DNA of 64,000 nucleotides from Desmonostoc muscorum FACHB-395 (GCF_014698035.1 NZ_JACJSF010000004.1:1-64000), one strand, 5' to 3'. Positions 8,208 through 19,196 are shown, numbered from the stretch's first letter. Program-made: numbers and translations. The notes: generated by a model not told the origin, from the letters alone.

Positions 8208-11200
8208 GTGGTCAAACAGTGCCGATATCACTGGTTAAAAGCTGTAATATTTTTCCACAAAGAAAAATTACTAGCTTTATTGCTGGGGATCTTCTTCTCA
8301 ATCTCTGTAGTTTTACTCTGCCAGCAACTTTCAATTCAGACTCCAAGGTTATTAACACAAGTAGTATTGATTACGGGGTTATTGGTTGTCACACTGACAT
8401 TATCAATCTGTTTTGTCCTGGCGATAAAAGCAATAAATCAGGATTTAACTCACAAGATTTTTGAACAGAAACAAATAGAACTTGCCCTTCGTTGCAGTGA
8501 GAAGCATCTGTACCAGTTACTGGAAACCGTCAAAGTCATCCCTTGGGAATTAGACTTGAAAACTGGTCGATTTACCTACGTTGGGCCGCAAGCAGTAGAC
8601 TTGCTAAATTATGCGATCGCAGAATGGTACGAGAAAAATTTTTGGTACAATCATCTGCATCCAGATGATCGGAAAAAATCCGTTCGTTTTCGTCAAGAAG
8701 CAACTGCTAGGTGCGAGAATCACGAATTAGAATACCGGATGCTAGCAGCCGATGGGCGAGTTGTTTGGCTGCGAGACGTTGTTAGGGTAGTTGAAGCAGC
8801 AGAAACTCCTACTACGCTGAAGGGGTTTATGTTTGACATTAGTGATTTAAAGCAGATTGAAGAAACCTTGAGGCTGAAGGAGAGGGCACTTGCTGCTACC
8901 AATAATGGAATTATCATTGCCGATGCTAGACTTCCCTATAATCCAGTAATTTACGTCAACTGCGCCTTTGAACAAATAACAGGTTACAGCGCTACTGATA
9001 TGATTGGGCAAAACTGTAGATTTTTGCAACGCGCAGATATACAGCAATCAGGACTCAATGAACTGCGCTCATCTATTCAAGCTGGAACAAGTTGTAAAGT
9101 TATTCTCCGTAAATATCGCAAAGATGGTATCTTATTCTGGAATGAATTGGGTATTTCTCCTATTGATGACGAAAATGGGAAGTTAAGCCACTTTATTGGA
9201 ATTCAGACAGATATTAGCCACCGCAAGGAAGCTGAAGCCAGCCTGCATCAGCAAGCTCTCACTTTTGAAAACATGAATGATGGCGTAATTATCACAAATT
9301 TAACCGGAAATATTATTGACTGGAATCCTGCTGCCCAAAGCATGTTTGGTTATACTAAAGCTGAGATTTTGGCTAAACATATCAGTATTTTGCATCAACC
9401 GGAAGTAGCCGCAACATTAAGCACTAAAATTCTCGAAACAGTCAACCAGCAAGGACGCTGGTCAGGGGAAATACACTTTCTTGGTAAAGATGGCAGTGAG
9501 AGAATTTGCGAAACAACTGTAGTCCCTTTACAGGATGAACAGGGAAAAACTGTTGCCACTGTTGGCATAAATCAAGATATTACCGAAAACAAACGAGCTA
9601 AAGAAGCATTGCAACGCCAATTGCATCGCACCCTACTACTTGAACAAATTACTCAAGAAATTCGTCAAAGTCTTGATACCAGCAAAATCTTTGAGACAGC
9701 TGCTACCCAAATTGGACAAGCGTTTAAAGTTGATCGCTGTCTGATCCATTCTTATGTTTGCGACCCCATTCCGAAAATTCCTTTAGTAGCACAGTATAAT
9801 ACACTTTCTAGTCCCTGCTCAGTGTTGGGATTGGAAGTTCCCATGACTAATAATCCCCATGCAGAGAAGATGATGGCACAAGAAACTGCGATCGCCTCTC
9901 CTGATGTGTATGCCGATCCTTTACTTAAGGCGGCCGAACCTATCTGCCGAAAAATTAAACTGAAGTCTATGCTGTCAATCCGCACCTCCTATCAAGGAGA
10001 ACCCAATGGTGCGATCGGATTACATCAGTGCAGCTATTTTCGCCAGTGGACACCAGACGAAATCGAATTACTAGAAGCAGTAGCGGCTCAACTGGGTATT
10101 GCTCTAGCACAGGCTCACTTACTGGAACAAGAAACCCGCCGACGGGAAGAACTTACCTTGAAAAACTTTGCTTTGGAGCAGGCAAAACGTCAGGCTGAAG
10201 CCGCAAATCGGGCAAAAAGTGAGTTTTTAGCAATGATGAGTCACGAAATTCGGACTCCAATGAATGCTGTTATTGGTATGACCGATCTCCTGCTGGATAC
10301 TGACCTCACCCCTCAACAGCAAGACTTTGTAGAAACAGTTCGCAGTAGCGGAGATGCTTTGCTCACCATCATCAACGACATTCTAGATTTCTCCAAAATT
10401 GAGTCGGGAAAGCTGGAATTAGAAGAACAGCCTTTTGATTTGAGAGCTTGTGTAGAACAGGCTATTTCTCTATTAGCCTCGAAAGCTGCCCAAAAAAATA
10501 TCGAACTAGTTTACCTAATCCAACCGCAAGTTCCGACTCAGATCGTTGGCGATATGACACGTCTGCGCCAAGTCTTAATGAATCTCCTCAACAACGCCAT
10601 TAAGTTTACTGAATATGGAGAAGTGTTACTCTCTGTTGAACTGGGGGCTGGGAATTCAGGGAAGCAGGGGGAAAATTCCTCTCCTCTGCACCCTTCCCCC
10701 GTTCGGCTACGCTCACGGCAAGCCTGCTCCTCTGCCTCTTCTGAGTCCCCAATCCAAATTCAATTTGCCATCAAAGATACAGGTATTGGCATCACACCAG
10801 AGAAAATAGAGCGGTTATTTCATCCCTTCACTCAGGCTGATGTCTCCATGACTCGACGATATGGCGGCACAGGGCTAGGGTTAGTCATTAGCAAGCGGCT
10901 TAGTAAGATGATGGGGGGTACTCTTTGGGTGGAAAGCCAAGGGATTGTTGGTGGCAATCCTAGCCCTAGATGGAAAAGTAGAAAATCATTATCATCTCCT
11001 TATTCTTCCCAAGGTTCAACATTCTACTTCACCATTACTGCCCAAGTGCCTGCTGTTCCAGAAGGTGAACTTAGTAATTCGTCGATGCAGCTTCAGGGAA
11101 AGCGCCTGTTGATTGTGGATGACAATCTGACTAACTGTCAAATTATCAGCTTGCAAGCAGAATCTTGGAAAATGGAAACTTATGCTGCCAAATCTGCGAA

Positions 11201-12350
11201 AGAAGCGTTAGCTCAACTTGCTCAGGGAACACAGTTTGACATTGCCATTTTAGATATGGAAATGCCAGCAATGGATGGCATAACCCTAGCTCGTCAAATC
11301 CGCAGGCAATCTGGTTGTCAAAATCTACCTTTAGTGATTCTTACTTCTTTAGGTAGAGGAGAAACATTCTCTGACTTTGGTGATCTCGATGTTGCCTTTT
11401 TGAGCAAACCCATCAAACAGTCTCAACTCTACGATGTTATGACCCGTGTTTTAGGAAATCAGCGAAGCCAAGCGAGTATTTCTGATTTTCCCTTGGTTGA
11501 TCGGCATTTGACCCATCCACTGCCATTACGGATTCTTTTGGCAGAAGATACGGTTGTCAATCAGAAAGTTGCCTTACTGATGCTACAGAAAATAGGTTAT
11601 TCAGCTGATGTCGTAACTAATGGGGTAGAAGTACTCAAGGCTTTGCAAAAACAGCCTTATGACCTAGTGTTGATGGATGTCCACATGCCCGAAATGGATG
11701 GGTTAGAAACAGCTCGGAGAATCTGTCAAGAATGGGAAGTTGGTTTTCGTCCGCATATCATTGCGATAACTGCCAATGCGATGCGAGGCGATCGCGAAAT
11801 TTGTCTTGCTGCTGGTATTAATGACTACATTAGCAAACCGATTCAGCTTCAAAAATTAGCTCAGGCACTCAGCAAATGCCCACGCCAAAGAAGTCTTGAA
11901 GTCACTTCCATAGTCAAACAAGATCGAGCGATGTACTTAGAATTGCAACCTTGGCAAAATATTCTCCAAGAAGGGCAAAACCAGACATTAAAAAGTGCCA
12001 AAATTGATGCCAAAATTCTCCAATCCTTACGGGATATCGTCAGAGGCGATCGTGTTGTATTTGCTGAACTAATTAAGTGTTATCTTACAGAGACACCGAG
12101 ACTGGTACAAGATATTAGCACTGCGATCGCAAATCGGGATACCCAGACTATATGGAAGGTAGCCCATCAACTGAAGTCTAGCAGTGCCTCTATTGGAGCG
12201 ATCGCTTTAGCACAGCTTTGCAAGGTTTTAGAAGCACAGGGACGGAGCAGTGAATTAGAAAACACCGTAGAATTACTCCCGCAGTTATGCCAGGAATATG
12301 AACAAGTTAAAACTGCGTTAGAAAAAGAACTTGCGAAGGAAATACCATGA
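8208..12350 (+). CDS. LOV-domain hybrid sensor histidine kinase with two receivers and HPt
   Basis: A 1380-residue membrane-anchored phosphorelay kinase. Two membrane helices (about 21-38 and 48-75) precede three PAS domains. The second PAS (about 225-335) carries the LOV signature GQNCRFLQ with the photo-reactive Cys270, and keeps FWNELGISP and the flavin-contacting Gln in [13 protein letters not shown] domain (about 480-640), HisKA (SHEIRTPMN, His679), HATPase ([19 protein letters not shown]), receiver 1 (Asp1016), receiver 2 (Asp1157) and an HPt domain (VAHQLKSSS, His1320) follow. It should therefore sense blue light. The start is GTG at 8208, with GAGGG seven bases upstream. An in-frame insertion of repeat-derived sequence (about residues 812-848) splits the ATPase domain. 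The stop overlaps the next gene by ATGA. Confidence 0.93.
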   Translation: MVKQCRYHWLKAVIFFHKEKLLALLLGIFFSISVVLLCQQLSIQTPRLLTQVVLITGLLVVTLTLSICFVLAIKAINQDLTHKIFEQKQIELALRCSEKHLYQLLETVKVIPWELDLKTGRFTYVGPQAVDLLNYAIAEWYEKNFWYNHLHPDDRKKSVRFRQEATARCENHELEYRMLAADGRVVWLRDVVRVVEAAETPTTLKGFMFDISDLKQIEETLRLKERALAATNNGIIIADARLPYNPVIYVNCAFEQITGYSATDMIGQNCRFLQRADIQQSGLNELRSSIQAGTSCKVILRKYRKDGILFWNELGISPIDDENGKLSHFIGIQTDISHRKEAEASLHQQALTFENMNDGVIITNLTGNIIDWNPAAQSMFGYTKAEILAKHISILHQPEVAATLSTKILETVNQQGRWSGEIHFLGKDGSERICETTVVPLQDEQGKTVATVGINQDITENKRAKEALQRQLHRTLLLEQITQEIRQSLDTSKIFETAATQIGQAFKVDRCLIHSYVCDPIPKIPLVAQYNTLSSPCSVLGLEVPMTNNPHAEKMMAQETAIASPDVYADPLLKAAEPICRKIKLKSMLSIRTSYQGEPNGAIGLHQCSYFRQWTPDEIELLEAVAAQLGIALAQAHLLEQETRRREELTLKNFALEQAKRQAEAANRAKSEFLAMMSHEIRTPMNAVIGMTDLLLDTDLTPQQQDFVETVRSSGDALLTIINDILDFSKIESGKLELEEQPFDLRACVEQAISLLASKAAQKNIELVYLIQPQVPTQIVGDMTRLRQVLMNLLNNAIKFTEYGEVLLSVELGAGNSGKQGENSSPLHPSPVRLRSRQACSSASSESPIQIQFAIKDTGIGITPEKIERLFHPFTQADVSMTRRYGGTGLGLVISKRLSKMMGGTLWVESQGIVGGNPSPRWKSRKSLSSPYSSQGSTFYFTITAQVPAVPEGELSNSSMQLQGKRLLIVDDNLTNCQIISLQAESWKMETYAAKSAKEALAQLAQGTQFDIAILDMEMPAMDGITLARQIRRQSGCQNLPLVILTSLGRGETFSDFGDLDVAFLSKPIKQSQLYDVMTRVLGNQRSQASISDFPLVDRHLTHPLPLRILLAEDTVVNQKVALLMLQKIGYSADVVTNGVEVLKALQKQPYDLVLMDVHMPEMDGLETARRICQEWEVGFRPHIIAITANAMRGDREICLAAGINDYISKPIQLQKLAQALSKCPRQRSLEVTSIVKQDRAMYLELQPWQNILQEGQNQTLKSAKIDAKILQSLRDIVRGDRVVFAELIKCYLTETPRLVQDISTAIANRDTQTIWKVAHQLKSSSASIGAIALAQLCKVLEAQGRSSELENTVELLPQLCQEYEQVKTALEKELAKEIP

Positions 12351-13315
12351 CAGCTACTGCTCAAGAAAGCCAATCTTTAGTTCTAATTGTTGATGATGAG
12401 CCTTTTATCCGGATGATACTTCGGCATTTCTTGGAGCGGGAAGGCTATAAAATAGCGGAAGCTCAAAATGGCAGAGAGGCTTTAACTGCTTTTAAAGAAC
12501 TGCGCCCTGACATAATACTTCTTGATGCCATCATGCCGGATATGGATGGGTTCGAGTGTTGCACTAACTTAGAACTTCTTGATTGCAGCAAGCACACTCC
12601 AGTTTTAATGATTACAGGACTTGAGGATCAAGAGTCAGTTGACCGGGCATTTGCAGTGGGAGCAATGGACTATGTTACCAAACCGATTCACTGGCCAGTT
12701 TTGCGACAACGGGTAAAACGCTTGATTCAGCAATCTCAGTTACAACGAAAACTGGAAACCGTTAATTTGGAATTGCAGCGATTAGCTACTATTGATGGAT
12801 TAACTCAAATAGCTAACCGCCGACGCTTTGAAGAGTATTTTAACCAAGAATGGCAGCGTCTAAAACGGGATCAACGGCCTCTTTCCCTGATTCTTTGCGA
12901 CGTTGATTTCTTCAAATTATATAACGATACTTATGGGCATCGAGTAGGCGATCGCTGTCTTCAAGAAATTGCTAAGGCCATCAAATATATTATTAAACGT
13001 CCCGGAGATTTAGTTGCCCGTTATGGTGGGGAAGAATTTGCTGTGATTTTACCTAACACAGACACCGAAGGGGCGACTCATGTTGCCAAGAAAATTTGCC
13101 ATACTGTCCGAACATTAGCAATACCTCATGAAAATTCCCAAGTTAGTCCTCATGTAACCATTAGTGTCGGGTTTACGACAGAAATTCCTCAGTCAGATTC
13201 TGACTTGGAAGAAATGATTGCCGCAGCAGATCGGGCATTGTATCAAGCAAAGGCAGCAGGGCGCGATCGCTTTGTGCAAAATATTCTACTACCCAAAAAT
13301 AAAAATTTCCGCTAG
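12347..13315 (+). CDS. Response regulator with diguanylate cyclase output
   Basis: A 322-residue REC-GGDEF protein of the PleD/WspR type. The receiver (10-125) has the acidic pair DDE, phospho-acceptor Asp60 in IILLDAIM, and Lys in YVTKP. The GGDEF domain (about 155-310) has an intact active site GGEEF (227-231), so it should make c-di-GMP, and an RPGD inhibitory site five residues before it, so product inhibition is likely. It overlaps the stop of the LOV kinase by four bases (ATGA), which implies translational coupling and makes it the natural partner of that kinase. A light-controlled change of lifestyle is the inference. Confidence 0.93.
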   Translation: MTATAQESQSLVLIVDDEPFIRMILRHFLEREGYKIAEAQNGREALTAFKELRPDIILLDAIMPDMDGFECCTNLELLDCSKHTPVLMITGLEDQESVDRAFAVGAMDYVTKPIHWPVLRQRVKRLIQQSQLQRKLETVNLELQRLATIDGLTQIANRRRFEEYFNQEWQRLKRDQRPLSLILCDVDFFKLYNDTYGHRVGDRCLQEIAKAIKYIIKRPGDLVARYGGEEFAVILPNTDTEGATHVAKKICHTVRTLAIPHENSQVSPHVTISVGFTTEIPQSDSDLEEMIAAADRALYQAKAAGRDRFVQNILLPKNKNFR

Positions 13316-13339
13316 TGCGCCAAACTGTCAGGCAGGGGA

Positions 13340-13384
13340 GTGTGGGAAGTGTGGGGAGTGTGGGAAGTGTGGGAAGTGTGGGAT
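13340..13384. repeat. Nine-base tandem repeat (GTGTGGGAA type)
   Basis: Five near-identical units of GTGTGGGAA/GTGTGGGGA in a row. It lies in the 269-base gap after the diguanylate cyclase, followed by three HIP1 octamers (GCGATCGC or near) up to 13453. The same low-complexity sequence recurs at 35650-35740. Confidence 0.7.
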
Positions 13385-13584
13385 TTGTGAAGTAGTGCGA
13401 TCGCGGCTTGATTCATTAGAAAAGCGATCGCGGTTCCGTATGAGCGATCGCTAGATTAATCCCTAACCACAGGGATTGATGATGACAATTATATTTGTTG
13501 CAGTACTTTAAAGATTGCAGTGCTAGCCCCCTCATCCCGACGTTCTTAAAAGATAAAAAGAATTGCTCTACTGACTCTAAAGCT

Positions 13585-14463
13585 TCAAAATTTGGGTTCC
13601 TTTTCCAATACCATTATTTGTCTCAAAATAGCCGTACACAATGGACTATCACTATCTAAAAAACCATTCACGATCGTAAAGTGGTTTTCATTAGGCTGTG
13701 GTAAATATTCACCAGACAATTCTTTTTCTTTCCATGCAGCCAGAAAATCTAGCGATTGTCGTTCAAACTCTGAAGTCTCTTTGCCGCCATAAGTTACAAG
13801 TAGAGAACCAGCTTTTTCAGGAAGATGGCGGATAGGACTATTGCGAAGAACTTCACCCCAAGTAAATTGGATTTTGGGTTGTAGCCAAGTGTAGGGAAAT
13901 GGCATCAAATCAAACAAACCGCTAATAGCACAACCACTTTTAATGATGTCATCTGGTAGTCCATAGTCGTTTTTCCAGTCTGTAGCCATGAGCATCGCAG
14001 TTAAGTGACCACCGGCTGAGTGACCAGCTACATGGATGCGATTGGGGTCTGCACCAAAGCTTTCTGCATTATTATAAATCCAGGCGATCGCTGAACGATT
14101 TTGGCGGACAATCTCATCAATGGTTACTTTGGGACACAAGGCATAGTTGACCACCACCACTGTAACATTGGCAGCTACAAGACCTTGGGCGACAAAGCTA
14201 AAATCTTTACTGTCGGACATTATCCAATAGCCACCGTGGATAAATACCAAAATTGGTGCTTGTGGTTGCGTGGCAGGAAAAATATCTAGATGTTCGACTA
14301 AGGTAGAACCAAAAAAAACATTTAGATGACAGCGCAATTTTTCACGCACCTTAGCACTGTTTGCGGCATACAAATTCATGTATCCAGGTATATCAAGACC
14401 TAGTTCACTGGGATTGTACTGGTAATCTAGCTCGGCTTGAGTTTGAAAATTTTGATACAGCAT
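13585..14463 (-). CDS. Alpha/beta hydrolase, BD-FAE / kynurenine-formamidase-like
   Basis: A 292-residue serine hydrolase. It has the oxyanion-hole motif HGGYW and the nucleophile elbow GHSAGG. A candidate acid (DYGLPDD region) and a C-terminal His (NENHFTIV) would complete the triad. The family includes arylformamidases, which open N-formylkynurenine, and carboxylesterases; HGGYW favours the formamidase-like branch, but the substrate is not certain. The frame opens 12 codons earlier at a TTG (14499); the first ATG at 14463 (MLYQNFQTQAELDYQ) is preferred. Neither start has a clear ribosome site. No tryptophan-degradation neighbours are present. Confidence 0.8.
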   Translation of the reverse strand: MLYQNFQTQAELDYQYNPSELGLDIPGYMNLYAANSAKVREKLRCHLNVFFGSTLVEHLDIFPATQPQAPILVFIHGGYWIMSDSKDFSFVAQGLVAANVTVVVVNYALCPKVTIDEIVRQNRSAIAWIYNNAESFGADPNRIHVAGHSAGGHLTAMLMATDWKNDYGLPDDIIKSGCAISGLFDLMPFPYTWLQPKIQFTWGEVLRNSPIRHLPEKAGSLLVTYGGKETSEFERQSLDFLAAWKEKELSGEYLPQPNENHFTIVNGFLDSDSPLCTAILRQIMVLEKEPKF

Positions 14464-14570
14464 TGAGTTTTCTGGTTTAGGGCAAGTGATTTTAATCAAA
14501 ACGAATTCATTCTGTTAGCGGATAGCTAGGGTTTAGCCCATTCTGACTCCTGACCGAAAGAGCCGCCTAA

Positions 14571-14826
14571 GAGGTTGTTTAAAAAGTAGTTGGCTGTATC
14601 TTTGCACTTATTGATCTCCCCCTAACCCCCCCAGTCGCTCCACTACAGCGCTTCGCGCATCCTGCGGCGGGGGAGACCCCATCGCTTTTAGCGTCTCCCC
14701 TTGGGAGAAGACCGCGCTGGCTCCCCTTAAAAAGGGTGGAACCGGAGTCAAAGTCCCCCTTTTTAAGGGGGATTTAGGGGGATCTAAACGTTTTGTTACC
14801 GAGAAGAGGACTTTTCAAACATCCTC
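14571..14826. mobile_element. MITE with GAGGTTGTTTGAAAAGT-type ends, copy 2, carrying a nested insertion
   Basis: The same element as at 4171-4334: left end GAGGTTGTTTAAAAAGT, right end ACTTTTCAAACATCCTC, with the shared interior GGAACCGGAGTCAAAGTCCC. The terminal match extends outward as TAAGAGG...CCTCTTA. It is about 92 bases longer than copy 1 because another repeat sits inside it. Confidence 0.7.
14633..14722. repeat. Repeat nested inside the MITE
   Basis: About 90 bases present here but absent from the copy at 4171-4334, interrupting the run CCTAACCCCCC/CTTAAAAA. The segment is GC-rich (GCGCTTCGCGCATCCTGCGG) and contains GGGGAGAC...GTCTCCCC, an inverted pair. Its edges are placed by comparison of the two copies. 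Confidence 0.55.
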
Positions 14827-15498
14827 TTAAATTAGTCAGTATAATCACTAGCCGATTATATGAACTGTGATGTGAAAAATAGCCTATGATATGACTGGAA
14901 TATTCATCATAAAAAGTAAGTGATAGTACAGAAGGCAAAACCTTTACACCACGCATTACATTACTTGATTTCATAGGATATTCCTAAAGGATTTAAAACA
15001 TTTATTCACACAAATCAAGAAGATACAAAAGGTAAATAATTCAGTACAATTTCGGTGTAAGTCTTTTGAGCAATTTACTGCTTCTACGTCCTATTACGCA
15101 AGTTTAAATTTTATTCTTGAATAAAATTTCACTATTTTCTGACCTTTGTAAAGTTAACATCAAATTATTGGTAATTATGGTGGGAACCTCTACCTGAGCA
15201 ATGTTTAGCTGGAGCAAGACAAACTAAAGAGGTTAATTCATGTTGCTCAAACGGTTGAACTGGGCACCAGAGAAGTATATGACACAGCATCCCTGAACCA
15301 GATAAAAGCTTAAAACGCACTTAATATAAGCATTTTTAAGCATTTTTCCAAAATTTCTAATTTTAATAAGGACAAATTAAAACTCCTTTGACACAATAGG
15401 ACAGAAACAGAGAGGTATCTAATATTCTCATCTCTCTGTATATATGATTAGGCAACTAGACTGGTATAAAAAGAACCAAGCCACTTACCCAAAATACG
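14827..15498. other. AT-rich intergenic region
   Basis: About 670 bases between the MITE and the gene at 15499. I see no convincing gene, hairpin or repeat. It probably contains the promoter of the gene pair that follows, but no clear -35/-10 pair stands out. Confidence 0.4.
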
Positions 15499-16734
15499 AT
15501 GAACCCCAACAACCCTTTGCAGACAATGCAAACAAGTTTCCATACAGCTTTAGGTGCTGTTAGTGAATTTACGGCCCTACTTCAGGAGCCCCAAAAACTC
15601 ACGAATTACTTTACCCGGATGCAACAAAAGCCGGATCAATTGTTCCAAGATTTAGCAGTAAAAGGCAAAAATATGGAACAAGATATGAATAGTTTTTTCA
15701 AAAATTACTTTTGCGGAGGTGGTGACAAATCACCATATCCCAAATATATAGAACGGGCAGATGGACAGGCTTTTAACCAACCCTATGAAATCAAAGGGAC
15801 AAAAATGTACGGCTTTGTCGTTGAGGGTTCAATGGCGAAGTTGCAAGAGGTGTGTGATAAATATCTCAACGATCCCAATAATGGAGAGATTGAATATCGA
15901 CCAGCCATGAACTATCTCGTCCTGACCTTCAACAAGATAGATTCTTTAAGTTCCATCTATCCTCCCGACTATGACAAAGGAACTGTGCATGAAGAAGAAG
16001 CCATCTTTTGGATGTTAACAGTGGTAGGTAAAAGAGTCGGGCCTTTATTCATAGCCGAACGCCTAGCTTGGTTTATGCCTTACGTGTACGTGAATAATTC
16101 TCCCATCCTAGTTTCGGGTAGAGAAGTCTATGGCTTCTTTAAAGAACTTGGCCTATTTCAGATCCCTGAATTAAATAAAGAACCGGATTTATTTACTGTA
16201 GATACCTTAGTATTTAAAGAATTTTCTCCTACAAGCCAATCTATAGAGGCTCGCCTGCTGGAAGTTCAACGCGTCAATACAGGAGAGAAACATCAAGCCA
16301 TCAAGACATGGGACACCTTTGAGGAAGCAGCAAGAGCGATCGCTAGTTTATTATTTGACAATAATGAAATTCTGATTCCTGGCTTACAGTTACCCTTCAA
16401 TCTCCTCGAATATCTCCTAGAAAAAATCGTCCCTCTCGTTACCCTCAAACAAATCCGCGACGTAGAAAACAGCAAAAAAGCCTGCTATCAAGCACTGATT
16501 GAATCCCCCATGCAGCTACAAACCTTCTATGGCGGAAAACTCTTTGGCGATCAATTTCAACTAAAAATCAATAATTTCGCTAGCCAACCAATCGTCCAAG
16601 ACTTAGGACTACACAAAGGCTATCCCGCAGGTAGCGAATCCATAACTATCCCCGTCAAACTTGGTTTCGTGCTGCACTTCGACTTCACCCTCAAAGATGG
16701 GAAAGCCGTTTGGCAAGCACCACAGAAAAATTAG
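15499..16734 (+). CDS. Acetoacetate-decarboxylase-like protein (tentative)
   Basis: A 411-residue soluble protein. The N-terminal 70 residues look helical and phasin-like (QTSFHTALGAVSEFTALLQEP). The remainder (PYPKYIERADGQ, YGFVVEGSMAKLQEVCDKYL, PYVYVNNSPILVSGREVYGF) recalls the acetoacetate decarboxylase superfamily, where P.YV..D...A..GRE.YG is a family-like pattern. The catalytic lysine cannot be assigned with confidence. An FAD oxidoreductase follows 150 bases later on the same strand, and the two probably act in one pathway. Substrate unknown. Confidence 0.6.
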   Translation: MNPNNPLQTMQTSFHTALGAVSEFTALLQEPQKLTNYFTRMQQKPDQLFQDLAVKGKNMEQDMNSFFKNYFCGGGDKSPYPKYIERADGQAFNQPYEIKGTKMYGFVVEGSMAKLQEVCDKYLNDPNNGEIEYRPAMNYLVLTFNKIDSLSSIYPPDYDKGTVHEEEAIFWMLTVVGKRVGPLFIAERLAWFMPYVYVNNSPILVSGREVYGFFKELGLFQIPELNKEPDLFTVDTLVFKEFSPTSQSIEARLLEVQRVNTGEKHQAIKTWDTFEEAARAIASLLFDNNEILIPGLQLPFNLLEYLLEKIVPLVTLKQIRDVENSKKACYQALIESPMQLQTFYGGKLFGDQFQLKINNFASQPIVQDLGLHKGYPAGSESITIPVKLGFVLHFDFTLKDGKAVWQAPQKN

Positions 16735-16794
16735 CATTGGGCAAATATAATTCCCTACTACACAAGCAAAGTCCATCTAATGCAAAATCAAGGG

Positions 16795-16850
16795 TTTACT
16801 AACCTGCGAAGGCAGGTTTTGCCTGTGTAGCCGCGACTTCTAGTCGCCCA
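16795..16850. repeat. Dispersed hairpin repeat between the gene pair
   Basis: AACCTGCGAAGGCAGGTTTTGCCTGTGTAGCC followed by CGACTTCTAGTCG. The first part folds as AACCTGC/GCAGGTT and the second as CGACT/AGTCG. It is a common Nostoc-type repeat. Both hairpins would be transcribed if the two genes form an operon. Confidence 0.5.
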
Positions 16851-16886
16851 AACTTTCTCAACTCGCATCTATCAGGAAAAACAAAT

Positions 16887-19196
16887 ATGTCTGAAACCTT
16901 TAAGCCCAAAAAAATCGCTATTTTAGGCGGTGGAATATCATCCCTAACCACTGCTTATGAATTAACCAGTCAACCAGGGTGGGATAGCCTCTACGATATT
17001 ACTATTTATCAAACAGGTTGGCGTTTGGGTGGTAAATGTGCAACTGGACGCAACATCAAACCCCATACACCCAATTCTGAACCAGACTATCGCATCGAAG
17101 AACACGGACTGCACATTTTTTTTGGATTCTACGAAAATGCTTTTCGTCTACTCAAGCAATGCTACGACGAATTAGGTGGTAACGGGCCTTTCAGTACCAT
17201 AGAAGACGCATTCAAACCTCACAGTCTCATCGTCTTAGAAGAATACATCAATAAAAATTGGAAAACTCTGCCTTTTAATTTTCCTACCAATTCTCTAGTT
17301 CCTTGGGAAGGTGGCGGCATTTCTTCTCTTTGGGAACATATCTGCACAACCATTCATTTTGTCATTCAGACTTACGGAGTAATTGATGATTATAGTCAGT
17401 CAAAGTCTACTAAAAGTTCTTCAACTTCTCTTGCCAAACAAATAGCATTAGGCAAAGAGGTAATGGAATTTTTATCAGATAGTAGTCTCTTGCAGTTTCC
17501 TAGCCAGTTGATTCAGTTATTTCTCCAACAACCCATGTTTTGGGGAGGATGGCTGAACAATATCAACCAATTTATTGGTAATATCCTTCAAAACCTAGAT
17601 TTTACTTCTGAAAAAGTATTCTTAAATCTTGCCTACAACCTAGCTAAATCACTACCCAAAAATACCAAAAATCACAGACGCGAACATCATCAGCTAATTA
17701 TTAAGCTCATAGACCGCTTTAAAGAACAGTTAATCTGTCAGATAGAATGTAAGATTGGGCAAAACCCTGATATGCTTTGGCGTTTAACACTCATCGATTT
17801 AGCATTAGCAAACATCCGGGGTTTGTTTGTGGATGAGATCATTCATTTTCGTTCCCTAGATAGTTTAGATGAGTACAACTACAGAGATTGGCTACTAAAA
17901 CACGGAGCTAGAGAATCAAGCGTTAAATCAGCATTTATTCGCGTCTTATACGATTTAGTGTATGGTTTTCCAGAAGGTAATACCGATAGACCCCAACTAG
18001 CAGCCGGAACAGCTATTCGTGTCCTCACCACTATCTTGTTCAAATACAATGGCGCAATCATGTGGAAAATGCAATCAGGGATGGCAGAGGTAGTCATCAC
18101 TCCACTATATGAAGTGCTAAAGCGTCGCGGTGTAAAATTCAAGTTCTTCCATGTTGTCAAGCAGTTGCATTTGGACCACAATCAGCAATCAATTGCCAGT
18201 ATAACTTTGGCTCGTCAAGTAAATTTAAAAAACCCAAAGCAAGAATATCAACCACTTATCACAGTTAAAGACATTGGTTGTTGGCCTAGTGAACCTCTTT
18301 ATGATCAGATTGTCGATGAAGAAGCCCAAAAACTCCAAGATCAAGAAATTAACCTTGAGTCATATTGGACACCTTGGCAGAATGTAGACACAATTACCCT
18401 CACCAAAGGCAATGATTTCGATATTGTGTTGTTAGGAATTTCTATAGCCGCCTTACCCTCCATTTGCAGTGAATTGCTCCATGCTAAAAAAAATCCGGCT
18501 CACCAAAAATGGAGCGATATGTTAATGCAAGTCAAGACAGTAACTACTCAAGGGGGACAAATATGGCTTAAGCCTACCTTATCGCAATTAGGATGGCAAC
18601 AATCTAGCCCTGTGCTAGGAGCTTACGTTGAACCACTCGATGTCTATGCAGATATGAGTGAGTTAGTACAACGAGAAAATTGGCCTTCCGATCATTATCC
18701 TTACAATGCAGCTTATTTCACCGGTGTAATTCCAGATCCAGGGATTCCTCCCCACACAGCTTATGATTTTCCAGCTAAAGCCCAAAAGAAAGTAGAACAA
18801 GAAGCAATTAACTTCCTCAACAATCACATCGGACAGCTTTGGCCTGATGCTACTCAACCAAAAAATCCCCAAGGTTTGAATTGGGATTTACTAATAGATT
18901 TTCAAAACCGTCAGGGAGTAGAACGCTTTAAAGCTCAATACTGGCGAGTTAACATTAACCCATCAGAACGCTATGTACTGTCTGTACCTGGAAGTAGCAA
19001 GCATCGACTCAAAACTGATGAATCTGGGTTTGATAACCTTTATCTAGCTGGCGACTGGATTAACAACGGTTACAATTCCGGTTGTGTGGAAGCTACAGTT
19101 ATGTCTGCAATGCAAGCAACACGAGCCATTCTAAACCAATGCTTCAATATAAAATACACCAAAGAAATTATTGGTGAGTGGGATTCTTGGTTATAA
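16887..19196 (+). CDS. FAD-dependent amine-oxidase/desaturase-like oxidoreductase
   Basis: A 769-residue flavoprotein. The N-terminal dinucleotide fold is clear: IAILGGGISSLTTAYEL, then an acidic or strand end, then WRLGGKCATGR. The C-terminal FAD block LAGDWINNGYNSGCVEATV places it with the phytoene-desaturase/amine-oxidase superfamily. It is much longer than a typical desaturase (about 500 residues); the extra material lies in the middle (about 150-350). The HGLHIFFGFYENAF segment is typical of the carotenoid-desaturase-like branch. The start follows AGGAAAAACAAAT. It is probably co-transcribed with the acetoacetate-decarboxylase-like gene upstream. The substrate is not known. Confidence 0.8.
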   Translation: MSETFKPKKIAILGGGISSLTTAYELTSQPGWDSLYDITIYQTGWRLGGKCATGRNIKPHTPNSEPDYRIEEHGLHIFFGFYENAFRLLKQCYDELGGNGPFSTIEDAFKPHSLIVLEEYINKNWKTLPFNFPTNSLVPWEGGGISSLWEHICTTIHFVIQTYGVIDDYSQSKSTKSSSTSLAKQIALGKEVMEFLSDSSLLQFPSQLIQLFLQQPMFWGGWLNNINQFIGNILQNLDFTSEKVFLNLAYNLAKSLPKNTKNHRREHHQLIIKLIDRFKEQLICQIECKIGQNPDMLWRLTLIDLALANIRGLFVDEIIHFRSLDSLDEYNYRDWLLKHGARESSVKSAFIRVLYDLVYGFPEGNTDRPQLAAGTAIRVLTTILFKYNGAIMWKMQSGMAEVVITPLYEVLKRRGVKFKFFHVVKQLHLDHNQQSIASITLARQVNLKNPKQEYQPLITVKDIGCWPSEPLYDQIVDEEAQKLQDQEINLESYWTPWQNVDTITLTKGNDFDIVLLGISIAALPSICSELLHAKKNPAHQKWSDMLMQVKTVTTQGGQIWLKPTLSQLGWQQSSPVLGAYVEPLDVYADMSELVQRENWPSDHYPYNAAYFTGVIPDPGIPPHTAYDFPAKAQKKVEQEAINFLNNHIGQLWPDATQPKNPQGLNWDLLIDFQNRQGVERFKAQYWRVNINPSERYVLSVPGSSKHRLKTDESGFDNLYLAGDWINNGYNSGCVEATVMSAMQATRAILNQCFNIKYTKEIIGEWDSWL

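Noticed and set aside
13218-13454. Cys-Gly-rich frame (GECGKCGECGKCGKCG) that looks like a metal-binding peptide
   Set aside because: It overlaps the diguanylate cyclase in another frame, and its cysteines come from the 9-base GTGTGGGAA tandem repeat.
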